A stretch of 9,327 bases of DNA from Caulobacterales bacterium RIFOXYB1_FULL_67_16 (GTDB taxonomy: Bacteria; Pseudomonadota; Alphaproteobacteria; Caulobacterales; Caulobacteraceae): NCBI GenBank assembly GCA_001796045.1, contig MGLN01000133.1, positions 30,620 through 39,946 of the forward strand, written 5' to 3'. The translations under genes were made by a program, and so were the position numbers. The notes below the pieces were generated by a model. The model did no database searches, was not told the DNA's origin, and saw only the letters and a program-made list of their open reading frames with translations. This document shows, piece by piece, positions 1 through 6,698 of the stretch (position 1 is the stretch's first letter; the number at the start of each line of letters is the position of its first letter).

Positions 1-36
1 GATGACGACGTCGTAGGGAGCGGGGGCTTCGGCCAT
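1..36 (-). CDS. N-terminus of a probable FAD/NAD(P)-dependent oxidoreductase (partial)
   Basis: Only the first 12 codons are inside the window, reading MAEAPAPYDVVI from an ATG at 34-36; the gene leaves at the left edge. The pattern of a short polar lead followed by YDVVI is how many two-dinucleotide-binding flavoproteins begin (dihydrolipoamide dehydrogenase, glutathione or thioredoxin reductase types), just before the GxGxxG FAD loop, but that loop is not visible here. A Shine-Dalgarno-like AGAGGA sits about 6 nt upstream of the ATG, and a good promoter candidate lies at 78-105. The start is therefore well supported. The family is an inference from 12 residues; lpdA is one possibility, but I do not assign a symbol. 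Confidence 0.5.
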   Translation of the reverse strand, partial: MAEAPAPYDVVI

Positions 37-77
37 GGTATCCTCTGGTCTTCTGGCGCGTGGGGGCAGGCGGGCGG

Positions 78-105
78 ACACTAGCGCCGAGCGGGCAAGG
101 GTCAA
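78..105 (-). promoter_or_regulatory. Candidate housekeeping promoter for the left-edge gene
   Basis: On the minus strand a -35 element TTGACC (100-105) is followed after 16 nt by TAGTGT (78-83), preceded by GC to give GCTAGTGT. This resembles both a general sigma-70 promoter and the Caulobacter form TTGACgS followed by GCTAnAwC. A start site near base 70 would give a leader of roughly 35 nt containing AGAGGA before the ATG at 36. It lies between the end of the PAS kinase gene and the next start, so the left-edge gene is probably transcribed independently. Confidence 0.45.
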
Positions 106-159
106 CCGCCGGACCTCATATGGGGCGCCGGAATCGACCTTTGCAGGGGGCGCCCGCGC

Positions 160-2055
160 TCAGGCGACGGTTTCGGGCGCGGTTTCGGGCTCGACTTCGG
201 TGTTTTCGGCCGGCTCCGCCTCAGGCTCGTGCAGGCCGGCGGCGGCCGGCAGGGTGACCGAGACCTCGGCCCCTTCCCCCGGGGCGCTGTCGATGGCCAG
301 AGCCCCGCTGGACTGGCGCGCGAAGGCGAAGGCCTGGGACAGGCCAAGTCCAGCCGCGTCGGCGCGGGTGGTGAAGAAGGGTTCGGGCGCGCGCCTCAGG
401 GTGTCGGCGTCCATGCCGGGCCCGGAATCCCGCACGCTCAGCTTCAGGGTCCCGTCCGCCTGGGCCGCCAAACGGACCGCGACCGAGCCGGCCTCGCCGG
501 AGGCCTCGACGGCGTTCCGGGTCAGGGCCAGGACGGCCGCCTCGAAAGCTGTCGGGTCGATCCAGGCGAATGCGGCGTTCGCCGGAGTCTCGATCATCAG
601 ATCGATCGCCGGGCCCACCAACAGACGCAGCTTGGTCTCAAGTCCCGCCAGCAGGACGCCGAGGTCGAGGCGTTGGAGGTTGGTGCGGTCCTCGTCCTGG
701 GAGAAGGCGCTGAGGCGTCGGGTCAGCCGCTCGCCGCGCTGTCCGGCGGCCAGGGCGGCCTGCCCCAGGCGGCGGACGCGGTCGGGCTCTTCGGCATGGC
801 GCAGCATCAGGTCCAGGGCCGAGGTCATGACGCCCAGCAGGGCGTTGAAGTCCTGGGTCACGCCTCCGGCCAGACGCCCCACATTGGCCATGCGCCGCTC
901 GGCCTCCAGCTCGGCGCGGACGGCGCGTTCCTTGCGGGCGGCCTCGGCCAGGGCGGCCTGCAGGGCCTGATCGTGAGCGGCCAGAATCTCGCGTTCTCGC
1001 CGGGCGAAATCCGCCTGGGCCGCCTGCAGGGCAAGGGCGGCGGGGTCGTCCTGATCGACCGCGTGTTCGACCGAAGGCATGTCGGCCTCGGGCGTTTCCG
1101 GCGGGGCCGCGGCAGGTTCGGCGGCGGGGGCGTCGACCATCGGGGCGCCGGCCAGGAGCACGGCGTCGGGCCGGTCCGTCTCGTCGGTCAGGGTCAGAAG
1201 GGACCAGCGGATGCCGGCGCCGTCGGCGTCGACCGTCTCGATCGGCGCCGGGGTCTCGTCCTCGGCCGACAGGGCGGCGCGCAGGGCCTGACGTCCCTCG
1301 GTGCGCCGGTCGAGCGGCAGGAACAGGTCGGCGAAGTCGGAGCCGACAACCCCTTCGCCGCGGCCCAGCATGATCAGGGCGGTGCGGTTGGCCTGGAGGA
1401 TCCGCCCCTCGGCGTCGACCACGACCAGGGCGCTGGAGGCGGCGTCGAACACTCGGTCGCCCAGACTGACGCGGGCGGGCGGCGACGGCGGCGGGGGCGC
1501 GGGCTCGATGGCGGGGGTCGTCAGGGTGTCGGTTTCGACAATGGCCGCGATGGAGCCGGTGACCTGACCCTTGTCGTTCTCGATCGGCATGGCGGTGACC
1601 GAGACCAGCATCTTCTTGCGTGTGGCCGCATTCATCATCAGGTGCTGGAAGCCCCGCACCGTCTGACCGCGCAGCGCGCGGGCGCTGGGCAGCAGATCCG
1701 CTGGAATGGGCTTGCCGTCCGGGAAGGTGATGCCCCAAGTCGCGGAATGGAAGCGCAGGCCCAGCAATTCGGCGTCGCGGCGGCCCAGCAGCTGGTGGGC
1801 GGCGCGGTTGGCGAAGACGAACTTGCCGGTGGCGTCGGTCTCGACCATGGCTACGGGGACGGCGTTCATCGTCTCGAACAGCCGCTTGTCCGAGGATTCG
1901 GCGATCTTCTGAACCAGGTCCAGCTGGTCGCTCGCGCTGGCGTGGCGGGCGCCGTGGGTCACGGCGAACCAGAGGGCGACCGCGGCTATGGCGAAGCCGA
2001 CGGCGGCGAGAATGCCGAGGATCAGCGTCCAGTTGACCTCGCCTTCGAGGAACAT
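160..2055 (-). CDS. Membrane-anchored two-PAS sensor kinase-like protein lacking the phosphoacceptor histidine
   Basis: The 631-residue product has histidine-kinase architecture. One N-terminal membrane segment (about 8-32) is followed by PAS 1 (about 57-173), PAS 2 (about 200-303) and a Pro/Ala-rich linker (305-340). A charged coiled coil (about 340-388) leads into a dimerisation/H-box region (389-452), a HATPase domain (about 500-603) and an acidic Pro/Glu tail (608-631). The ATPase motifs look intact: N514 in the N box, DSGPGM at 543-548, PFFTTR at 559-564 and GLGLS at 569-573. The H box reads GRLAGGVTQDFNALL, where CckA-type kinases have GGVAHDFNNLL, so the histidine is Q401 (codon CAG, bases 853-855) and the following Asn is also Ala. 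Autophosphorylation is therefore unlikely at the usual site; a scaffold, allosteric or phosphatase-modulating role is inferred. No response regulator is adjacent. The start ATG at 2053-2055 precedes the membrane segment directly; its ribosome site (ACGGA) is weak. A TTGACG at 2176-2181 (minus) could be a -35, but I see no good -10. Confidence 0.85.
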   Translation of the reverse strand: MFLEGEVNWTLILGILAAVGFAIAAVALWFAVTHGARHASASDQLDLVQKIAESSDKRLFETMNAVPVAMVETDATGKFVFANRAAHQLLGRRDAELLGLRFHSATWGITFPDGKPIPADLLPSARALRGQTVRGFQHLMMNAATRKKMLVSVTAMPIENDKGQVTGSIAAIVETDTLTTPAIEPAPPPPSPPARVSLGDRVFDAASSALVVVDAEGRILQANRTALIMLGRGEGVVGSDFADLFLPLDRRTEGRQALRAALSAEDETPAPIETVDADGAGIRWSLLTLTDETDRPDAVLLAGAPMVDAPAAEPAAAPPETPEADMPSVEHAVDQDDPAALALQAAQADFARREREILAAHDQALQAALAEAARKERAVRAELEAERRMANVGRLAGGVTQDFNALLGVMTSALDLMLRHAEEPDRVRRLGQAALAAGQRGERLTRRLSAFSQDEDRTNLQRLDLGVLLAGLETKLRLLVGPAIDLMIETPANAAFAWIDPTAFEAAVLALTRNAVEASGEAGSVAVRLAAQADGTLKLSVRDSGPGMDADTLRRAPEPFFTTRADAAGLGLSQAFAFARQSSGALAIDSAPGEGAEVSVTLPAAAGLHEPEAEPAENTEVEPETAPETVA

Positions 2056-2226
2056 CGATCAATCCGTCTCAATTTGGGGCGCGGACCGCCCGGTAAGGCC
2101 TGGCTGTGCAAGGGCTGAACCGGGGATGCGGCGTGGGGGAGTCGGGACACAGCCTGACGCCATCCGCCCCGGCGCCGTCAAGCGGGGCCAGGCCTGATTT
2201 TCACCGCACCGAGCGAAGCGCACGAA

Positions 2227-2256
2227 AAAGGGCCGGGCGTCGCCGCCCGGCCCTTT
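2227..2256 (-). terminator. Rho-independent terminator after the TonB-dependent receptor gene
   Basis: A perfect 13-bp stem (2227-2239 paired with 2244-2256) encloses a 4-nt loop. Read on the minus strand, the GC-rich stem runs into a T5 tract. It starts 22 nt after the receptor stop codon. On the plus strand the arm ends in TTTCTTT, so it may act in both directions, but no plus-strand gene ends here. It separates the receptor transcript from the PAS kinase gene downstream. Confidence 0.85.
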
Positions 2257-2278
2257 CTTTCAGTATGGTCGAGAGGCC

Positions 2279-4555
2279 TTAGAAGGCCATCCGGAGGACG
2301 AGTTGGTACCAGGGGCCGGCGGTTTCGGTCTCCAGTTCGTACTCGTCGTAGTCGCGGTCGATCTGCTCGGCTTCGGTGTTGAACTTGTCGAAGACCTCGT
2401 CCTTCGACGAGTCGAGCAGGTTCGAGCCGGTGAGGCGGATGACCATGTTTTCGGCCACCTTCTTCTCGATGAAGACCTCGAGGTCGGCACCGTAGCTGGT
2501 CTTCACCTCTTCCGAGACGACTCGCGACAGGGCGTCGCCTTGTTTGCGATAGGTTGCGCCGAAGGCGGCGCCCCAGGTCGGAATGTCGTGGGTGAAGCCG
2601 GCGTTGAAGACATATTCCGACTGGCTGTTGAAGCGACGTTCGCCCATGAAGTCGTCCACCGAGCTGTCCAGCCAGGAGTAGTTGAGGAAGACGCCGGTCG
2701 TTTCCATGCCGATGAAGTCCAGCGGGGTCGACAGGTCGAATTCGACACCCCAGACTTGGCCGTCACCGACGTTGTCGACGCTGTAGATGAAGGTGCCGTC
2801 GCCGCCCGATCCTTCTTCGCCCGTGTTCACGTCTTCGATCAGGTCGGTGATGTCGCGGTAGAAGGCGTTGACGCCGAACACGCCGCGACGACCCAGACGG
2901 CGTTCGAAGCCGGCGTCCACGCCCCAAGCCGATTCCGGCTGCAGGTTGGGATTGCCGACGAAGTCGTTATCCCCGACCTCCTCTTCCAGGAGCGCGGGCG
3001 AGAGGCGGTCGAAGTTCGGACGGCGAACGGTCCGGGCGGCCGAGAAGATCAGACGATCCGATTCGCTCAGCTTGATCCGCAGGCTGTCCGACGGAAGCAG
3101 GAAGGCGTAGTCGTTGTCGTTAACGCGGTCGGCCGCCTCGGCCGTTTCGTCGGTGATGGTGGTGTCGGTCGTTTCGTAGCGCAGACCGGCTTCCCACTTG
3201 GCGGGGCCGTTTTCGCCGGAAACCATCACGTAGGGGTCGATCCGGGTTTCCTCGATCTTGCCCACCCCGCCCGGGATGCCTTCGAAGTCGCCGAAGCTCC
3301 AGGAGGTCGCGCCGTTGGTCGAGCCGTTGGCGACATTGAAGCGGACGCGGTCCGGCGCGGTGATCGAGGTGTCGCGGTCCTTCTGGTTCCACTGAACCCC
3401 GAAGGCCAGTTCCAGGTCGCCACCTAGAGGACGCGTGTGCTCGATCGCGCCGCTGAGCTCCTTGTCCTCGATGTCGGTCTGGGTCGCGTCGGCGGTGAAG
3501 CGGTCCTCCTCCGGGTAGGGACGCGCGTCGCGCAGGAACTCGGACTCGTACTCGAACTCGTACTGCTCGTCCTTGATCGAGGCGTAGCCGAGCTTGAACT
3601 TGGTCTCGCCGCCCAGCATTTCGCGGACATAGCGCAGGTTCAGCGACAGGTTGTCCGTCTGGATGTCGACGTCGTTGTCGTTGATCGTGGAGATATTCGC
3701 GTCAGTCTCCACGCCATCGACGTATTCGATCGAGTCCTCGTCCTGATAGCGATCCGTGCGCACGAAGACGCCCGACAGGTTCAGGCGGCCGCCGGCGACA
3801 TCGACGTCGTAGGAGCCGTTGAACGAGTAGTCGGTGCCGTCGCGGACGTCGCTCTGCACCTCAGTGTTGTCGAGCGTGCCGTTCGGCTCGTCGAACCGCT
3901 GGCTGTATTTCTGCTTGGGATTGCGGCGGTCCTGGATATTGGCGCCCAGAAGCAGGCGACCCGGACCGGCCTGACCGCCCCAGACGGCGCCATAGGTGCC
4001 GCCCCATGAGCCGTAGTCGCTGTCTTTCCAGTTCAGGGCGCCCAGCCGAACATAGCCGCCGTCCAGCGACAGGGCGTCACGCAGGACGATGTTGATGGCG
4101 CCGGCGACGGCGTCGCCCGAACGATTGGCGGAGGAGGAGCGGACGACCTCGACGCGTTCGATCAGTTCGGCGGGGATACGGTCGACGAAGAAGGAGCGAT
4201 CCACGCCGGCGCCGGGAACGCGCTCGCCGTTGATCAGGATTTGGGTGTAGCCCGAGTCCAGACCGCGCAGGCGCACGCCGTCGGATTCCAGCACGTCCGA
4301 CAGGAAGGCGACCGAGGGCACGCGCTTCAGGGCGTCGCCGGCGGTCAGGGGCTCAAAGCGCTGGAAATAGTCGAGATCATAAGAGAGGGTCGGCACCACG
4401 TCGTCGGTGCGGTTCCGCATGACCGGTTCGCCGGTGACGATGATCTCTTCCAGAGCAGTGGCGGGCGCGGCGGCCTCTTGGGCCTGGACGGCGCCGGCGA
4501 AGGCCAGCGAAGCGAGAGACGCGAGCGAGGCGCCCGCGAGCAGTTTCAGTCTCAT
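2279..4555 (-). CDS. TonB-dependent outer-membrane receptor (probable phytate/organophosphate-linked)
   Basis: This 758-residue protein should import a scarce ligand across the outer membrane using TonB energy. A signal peptide covers 1-25, with cleavage predicted after AVQA before QE. A TonB-box-like segment LEEIIVTGE follows at 35-43. The plug domain spans about 52-160 and includes GDALKRVPSV, the VRLRGLDSGYTQILINGERV stretch and RIPAELIERVEVVR. The beta-barrel fills 161-758, with the receptor-typical GNPNLQPESAW segment and a C-terminal RMAF ending in the aromatic residue expected for outer-membrane barrel insertion. The reading frame stays open 59 codons further upstream, but I chose the ATG at 4553-4555 because it starts the signal peptide and has AGGGGA (4564-4569) 8 nt before it. 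The gene is divergent from a beta-propeller phytase, a pairing seen in several Proteobacteria, so inositol phosphate or a breakdown product is the inferred ligand. The barrel is unusually rich in Asp and Glu. The substrate is not proven by sequence. Confidence 0.88.
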   Translation of the reverse strand: MRLKLLAGASLASLASLAFAGAVQAQEAAAPATALEEIIVTGEPVMRNRTDDVVPTLSYDLDYFQRFEPLTAGDALKRVPSVAFLSDVLESDGVRLRGLDSGYTQILINGERVPGAGVDRSFFVDRIPAELIERVEVVRSSSANRSGDAVAGAINIVLRDALSLDGGYVRLGALNWKDSDYGSWGGTYGAVWGGQAGPGRLLLGANIQDRRNPKQKYSQRFDEPNGTLDNTEVQSDVRDGTDYSFNGSYDVDVAGGRLNLSGVFVRTDRYQDEDSIEYVDGVETDANISTINDNDVDIQTDNLSLNLRYVREMLGGETKFKLGYASIKDEQYEFEYESEFLRDARPYPEEDRFTADATQTDIEDKELSGAIEHTRPLGGDLELAFGVQWNQKDRDTSITAPDRVRFNVANGSTNGATSWSFGDFEGIPGGVGKIEETRIDPYVMVSGENGPAKWEAGLRYETTDTTITDETAEAADRVNDNDYAFLLPSDSLRIKLSESDRLIFSAARTVRRPNFDRLSPALLEEEVGDNDFVGNPNLQPESAWGVDAGFERRLGRRGVFGVNAFYRDITDLIEDVNTGEEGSGGDGTFIYSVDNVGDGQVWGVEFDLSTPLDFIGMETTGVFLNYSWLDSSVDDFMGERRFNSQSEYVFNAGFTHDIPTWGAAFGATYRKQGDALSRVVSEEVKTSYGADLEVFIEKKVAENMVIRLTGSNLLDSSKDEVFDKFNTEAEQIDRDYDEYELETETAGPWYQLVLRMAF

Positions 4556-4794
4556 GATTTCGATCCCCTGACGTCGGGCTATGCCTTCGACGAATGGATC
4601 GGCGCTTAGAGGCGAGTGGCGACGCGTCTGTGAAGATAAGGCGACGTTCAGTGTGAGGTTTTGAGTCTCATGTGCGACAAAATGTACGTTAACGGAACAA
4701 TGATCCTTGAGGCGTCCTCCCTGCGGCGTCATCGTCCTTGACCTGCGGTCTCCGGCTGTGGTCTCCGGGGCGTCCCTGGAGGAGGAGAAAGCCC
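4556..4794. promoter_or_regulatory. Divergent control region between TonB receptor and phytase
   Basis: The 239-bp spacer must hold promoters for both genes. It contains a distinctly AT-richer core (about 4632-4706) in otherwise GC-rich DNA. Within it, TGAGTCTCA (4662-4670) is a 9-bp palindrome around one central base. For the plus-strand phytase, TTGACC (4738-4743) followed 11 nt later by GCTGTG (4755-4760) partly fits the Caulobacter promoter form. A phosphate-responsive PhoB operator would be expected from the gene content, but I see no clear CTGTCAT direct repeat. The ribosome site for the receptor is AGGGGA at 4564-4569 (minus); that for the phytase is GGAGGAGGAG at 4778-4787. Confidence 0.5.
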
Positions 4795-5901
4795 ATGACG
4801 TCGTCCCTCACGCGCGCCGGCGCCCTGTCGGCCGCCGTCTGTCTTCTGGCCCTGGCCGCCTGCGCCACGCGGGAAGTGGATTATCAGGGCGAGGGCGAAG
4901 GCTTCGTCGGCCCAGGGGTCGAGGTGCAGGCCGTCTTGGAAACCCCGTCTGTCGGCACGGCCGGCCAGGACGCGGCCGACGATCCGGCCGTCTGGGCCTC
5001 GGCGACGCCCGTGACGGTCATGGGCAAGACCACGCCGGGCTTCGTCGCCGGGACCGACAAGAAGTCCGGCCTCTACATCTACGGCTTCGACGGCCAGATC
5101 CTGCAGTTCATGCCGGAAGGCCTGCTGAACAATGTCGATCTGACCGAAGGCCTGAACGTCGGAGGGCGGCCGCAGCTGGTGCTGGGCGCCAGCGACCGGA
5201 CGCCGGGCAAGACCGGGATTTCCCTCTATCTGTTCGACCCGGCGGGGACCGGCGACAACGGGGTGAAGCCCTGGGGCGCCATCGCCACCGACGTGGTCGA
5301 GCCCTATGGCTTCTGCTTCGCCCGGCGCGGGGCCGAGGTCCACGCCATCCTGGTCGGTCACGAGGGCGAGCTGCGCCAGTTCGTGCTGAGCGTCGACGCC
5401 GGCGGACAGCCGGTCTCGCACGAGGTGCGACGGGCCGAGATCGGCTCGATTTCGGAAGGCTGCGCCGCCGACGAGGCGACGAACGCCCTCTACATCGCCG
5501 AAGAAAACGTCGGCCTGTGGCGTTATGGCCTCGATCCTGCCTCGGGCGCGGCGCGCACCCTGGTCCAGCCGATCGCCAAGGACATACTGGTCGCCGACGC
5601 TGAAGGTCTGACGACCCTGACGGACGGCGAGAAGCGCTATCTGATCGGCTCCAGTCAGGGCGATTCGACCTTCCCGGTCTGGCGCATCGACGACGCCGCG
5701 CCGGAATACAAGGGTCGGTTCAAGATCGTGGACGGCGTCGTGGACGGGGTCACCGGGACGGACGGCCTGGCGGCCGCCAGCGGCGCGGTCGGTCCCTTCC
5801 CCGAAGGTCTGGTGGTGATCCAGGACGACGTGAACGACGTCGGCACCCAGAACTTCAAATATGTGGACTGGCGCGACATCCGCCGCGCCCTGGGGCTGTA
5901 A
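4795..5901 (+). CDS. Beta-propeller phytase, outer-membrane lipoprotein
   Basis: The 368-residue product should hydrolyse phytate (inositol hexakisphosphate) using calcium, in the six-bladed beta-propeller phytase family (3-phytase type). Family motifs are in order: DAADDPAVW (59-67), GTDKKSGLYIY (86-96), NNVDLTEGLNV (112-122), SEGCAADE (220-227), LYIAEENVGLW (232-242), AEGLT (269-273), GSSQGDSTFPVW (285-296), GTDG (321-324), FPEGLVVIQDD (335-345) and QNFKYVDW (352-359). These include the acidic residues that hold Ca2+ in the family. The N-terminus is a lipoprotein signal with lipobox LAAC and C23 as the lipidated residue; Ala at +2 suggests sorting to the outer membrane. The start is the ATG at 4795, 7 nt after a very strong GGAGGAGGAG (4778-4787); the frame is open 19 codons earlier, but that would spoil the signal peptide. 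It is divergent from the TonB receptor and ends 3 bp from the convergent HPr gene. Length is normal for a single-domain enzyme. Confidence 0.93.
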   Translation: MTSSLTRAGALSAAVCLLALAACATREVDYQGEGEGFVGPGVEVQAVLETPSVGTAGQDAADDPAVWASATPVTVMGKTTPGFVAGTDKKSGLYIYGFDGQILQFMPEGLLNNVDLTEGLNVGGRPQLVLGASDRTPGKTGISLYLFDPAGTGDNGVKPWGAIATDVVEPYGFCFARRGAEVHAILVGHEGELRQFVLSVDAGGQPVSHEVRRAEIGSISEGCAADEATNALYIAEENVGLWRYGLDPASGAARTLVQPIAKDILVADAEGLTTLTDGEKRYLIGSSQGDSTFPVWRIDDAAPEYKGRFKIVDGVVDGVTGTDGLAAASGAVGPFPEGLVVIQDDVNDVGTQNFKYVDWRDIRRALGL

Positions 5902-5905
5902 GCCC
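5893..5905. other. Small hairpin spanning both convergent stop codons
   Basis: GGGCT (5893-5897) and AGCCC (5901-5905) form a 5-bp stem with a 3-nt loop. It overlaps the last base or bases of both stop codons, TAA of the phytase and TAG of HPr. There is no T tract on either side, so it is not a convincing intrinsic terminator. It is recorded because it is the only structure in the 3-bp gap between converging genes. Confidence 0.25.
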
Positions 5906-6177
5906 TACTGATCCTCGTCGAACTTGCGGGCGACGAGGTCCGTCAGGGCCTCGATCGCCTCCTCGGCGTCGGCGCCCTCCGCCGAGACGTCGATGCTGCA
6001 GCCGATGCCGGCGCCCAGCATCAGCAGGCCCATGATCGAGCGGGCGTCCACGGTGACGCCGTCGCGGGTGACGTGGATCTCGCTGTCGAAGCTGGAGGCC
6101 AGTTTGACGAACTTGGCCGAGGCGCGGGCGTGCAGGCCGCGGGTGTTGCAGATGTTCAGCGTGGCCTTGACGGTCAT
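5905..6177 (-). CDS. ptsH: HPr-family phosphocarrier protein of the regulatory PTS
   Basis: This 90-residue protein is a full-length HPr. The phosphohistidine motif GLHARASAKFV places the active-site His at residue 16. The regulatory serine region DARSIMGLLML gives Ser47, the site an HPr kinase would modify. HPr accepts phosphate from enzyme I (PtsP in the nitrogen-type system, not in this window) and passes it to an EIIA, here most likely the adjacent EIIA-Man protein. Its ATG overlaps the EIIA stop as ATGA, implying translational coupling; there is no separate ribosome site of note. No EIIB or EIIC permease gene is present, so a signalling role rather than sugar uptake is inferred, as is usual in alphaproteobacteria. 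It is the last gene of the minus-strand cluster. Confidence 0.94.
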   Translation of the reverse strand: MTVKATLNICNTRGLHARASAKFVKLASSFDSEIHVTRDGVTVDARSIMGLLMLGAGIGCSIDVSAEGADAEEAIEALTDLVARKFDEDQ

Positions 6178-6578
6178 TTTTCGCCTGCGAGGACCCAGGA
6201 GGCCACGGAGATGTATTTGCGGCCTGCGTCCTGGGCGTGGGCGACGCAGGATTCCAAGGTCTCGCGGCCCCGCACGCTGGCCAGTTTGATCAGCATGGGC
6301 AGGTTCAGGCCGGCGATTACCTCGGCGTGGGTCTGCTCCATCACCGATATGGCCAGATTGGACGGGGTGCCGCCGAACATGTCGGTCAGCAGGATCACCC
6401 CGTCGCCGTCGTCGACCGCGGCCGCCGCGTCGACGATGTCGCGGCGGCGGCGCTCCATGTCGTCCTCCGGCCCGATGCAGATGGCCGCGACACCGCGCTG
6501 CGGCCCCACCACATGCTCCATCGCCGACAGGAATTCAGAGGCCAGTCCCCCGTGGGTGACGATAACCAGGCCGATCAT
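6174..6578 (-). CDS. PTS EIIA component, mannose (EIIA-Man) family, regulatory
   Basis: This 134-residue, single-domain EIIA-Man protein starts MIGLVIVTHGGLA; His9 is the predicted phosphorylated residue, and LLTDMFGGTPSN (63-74, including D66) is the family signature. EIIA-Man domains usually belong to a mannose-type transporter, but here the gene stands alone with HPr and HprK. In alphaproteobacteria this form is a terminal phosphate acceptor used for regulation. I chose the ATG at 6576-6578: it gives the normal family N-terminus. An in-frame TTG nine codons upstream would add an unsupported extension. The ribosome site is poor (GAGTGAAG). The stop overlaps the HPr start by ATGA. It is separated from hprK by 120 bp containing inverted repeats, so it may have its own promoter or depend on read-through. 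Confidence 0.92.
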   Translation of the reverse strand: MIGLVIVTHGGLASEFLSAMEHVVGPQRGVAAICIGPEDDMERRRRDIVDAAAAVDDGDGVILLTDMFGGTPSNLAISVMEQTHAEVIAGLNLPMLIKLASVRGRETLESCVAHAQDAGRKYISVASWVLAGEK

Positions 6579-6698
6579 GTGAACTTCACTCGCATCCCAC
6601 CCCAAAACCGTCCCGGGACCTCCCCGTGTCCGGCAGGGAGGCCGGACGCGTCCGCTTGGGACCGCAAGGGGCGTGTCATAGACCCGTTATGCGCGGGT
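6579..6698 (-). other. Gap between hprK and EIIA with three inverted repeats
   Basis: This is the only sizeable non-coding stretch within the right-hand cluster. Read in the direction of transcription, it holds a 5-bp hairpin just after the hprK stop (6682-6686 with 6694-6698, 7-nt loop). Next comes a stronger stem (6625-6634 with 6641-6650, 6-nt loop, one T/G non-Watson-Crick position on the plus strand). Then comes a perfect 10-bp palindrome GTCCCGGGAC (6610-6619), followed by GGTTTTGG. None has a proper T tract. It could be a weak terminator or attenuator, an mRNA processing site, or a region with a promoter for the EIIA-HPr pair; I found no convincing -35/-10. Confidence 0.4.

Noticed and set aside
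122..155. Possible terminator after the PAS kinase gene (GGGCGCC at 123-129 with GGCGCCC at 149-155)
   Set aside because: The arms are themselves palindromic, the loop is 19 nt and no T tract follows on the minus strand; chance in GC-rich DNA is likely.
160..2055. Identification of the histidine-less kinase as DivL
   Set aside because: DivL has Tyr at the acceptor site in a different H-box context, and typical divL neighbours such as tsaE are absent. The H box here is of the CckA-like GGVxxDFN type.
229..2118. A long plus-strand open frame of 629 codons opposite the PAS kinase
   Set aside because: It is a GC-rich antisense shadow. The translation is Gly/Gln/Arg-rich with no domain, while the minus strand shows clear PAS and HATPase motifs.
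2303..3427. Plus-strand open frame opposite the TonB receptor
   Set aside because: It lacks recognisable motifs and has Val/Gly/Asp-rich low-complexity composition expected of an antisense frame; the receptor on the minus strand is well supported.
4556..4732. N-terminal extension of the TonB receptor by 59 codons
   Set aside because: It would bury the signal peptide. The ATG at 4553-4555 has a good ribosome site and begins the signal sequence directly.
4738..4794. Earlier in-frame start for the phytase
   Set aside because: It would add 19 residues before the lipoprotein signal and overlaps the strong ribosome site at 4778-4787.
4556..4794. PhoB operator (Pho box)
   Set aside because: No pair of CTGTCAT-like repeats with 11-nt spacing could be found; the best alignments have too many mismatches.
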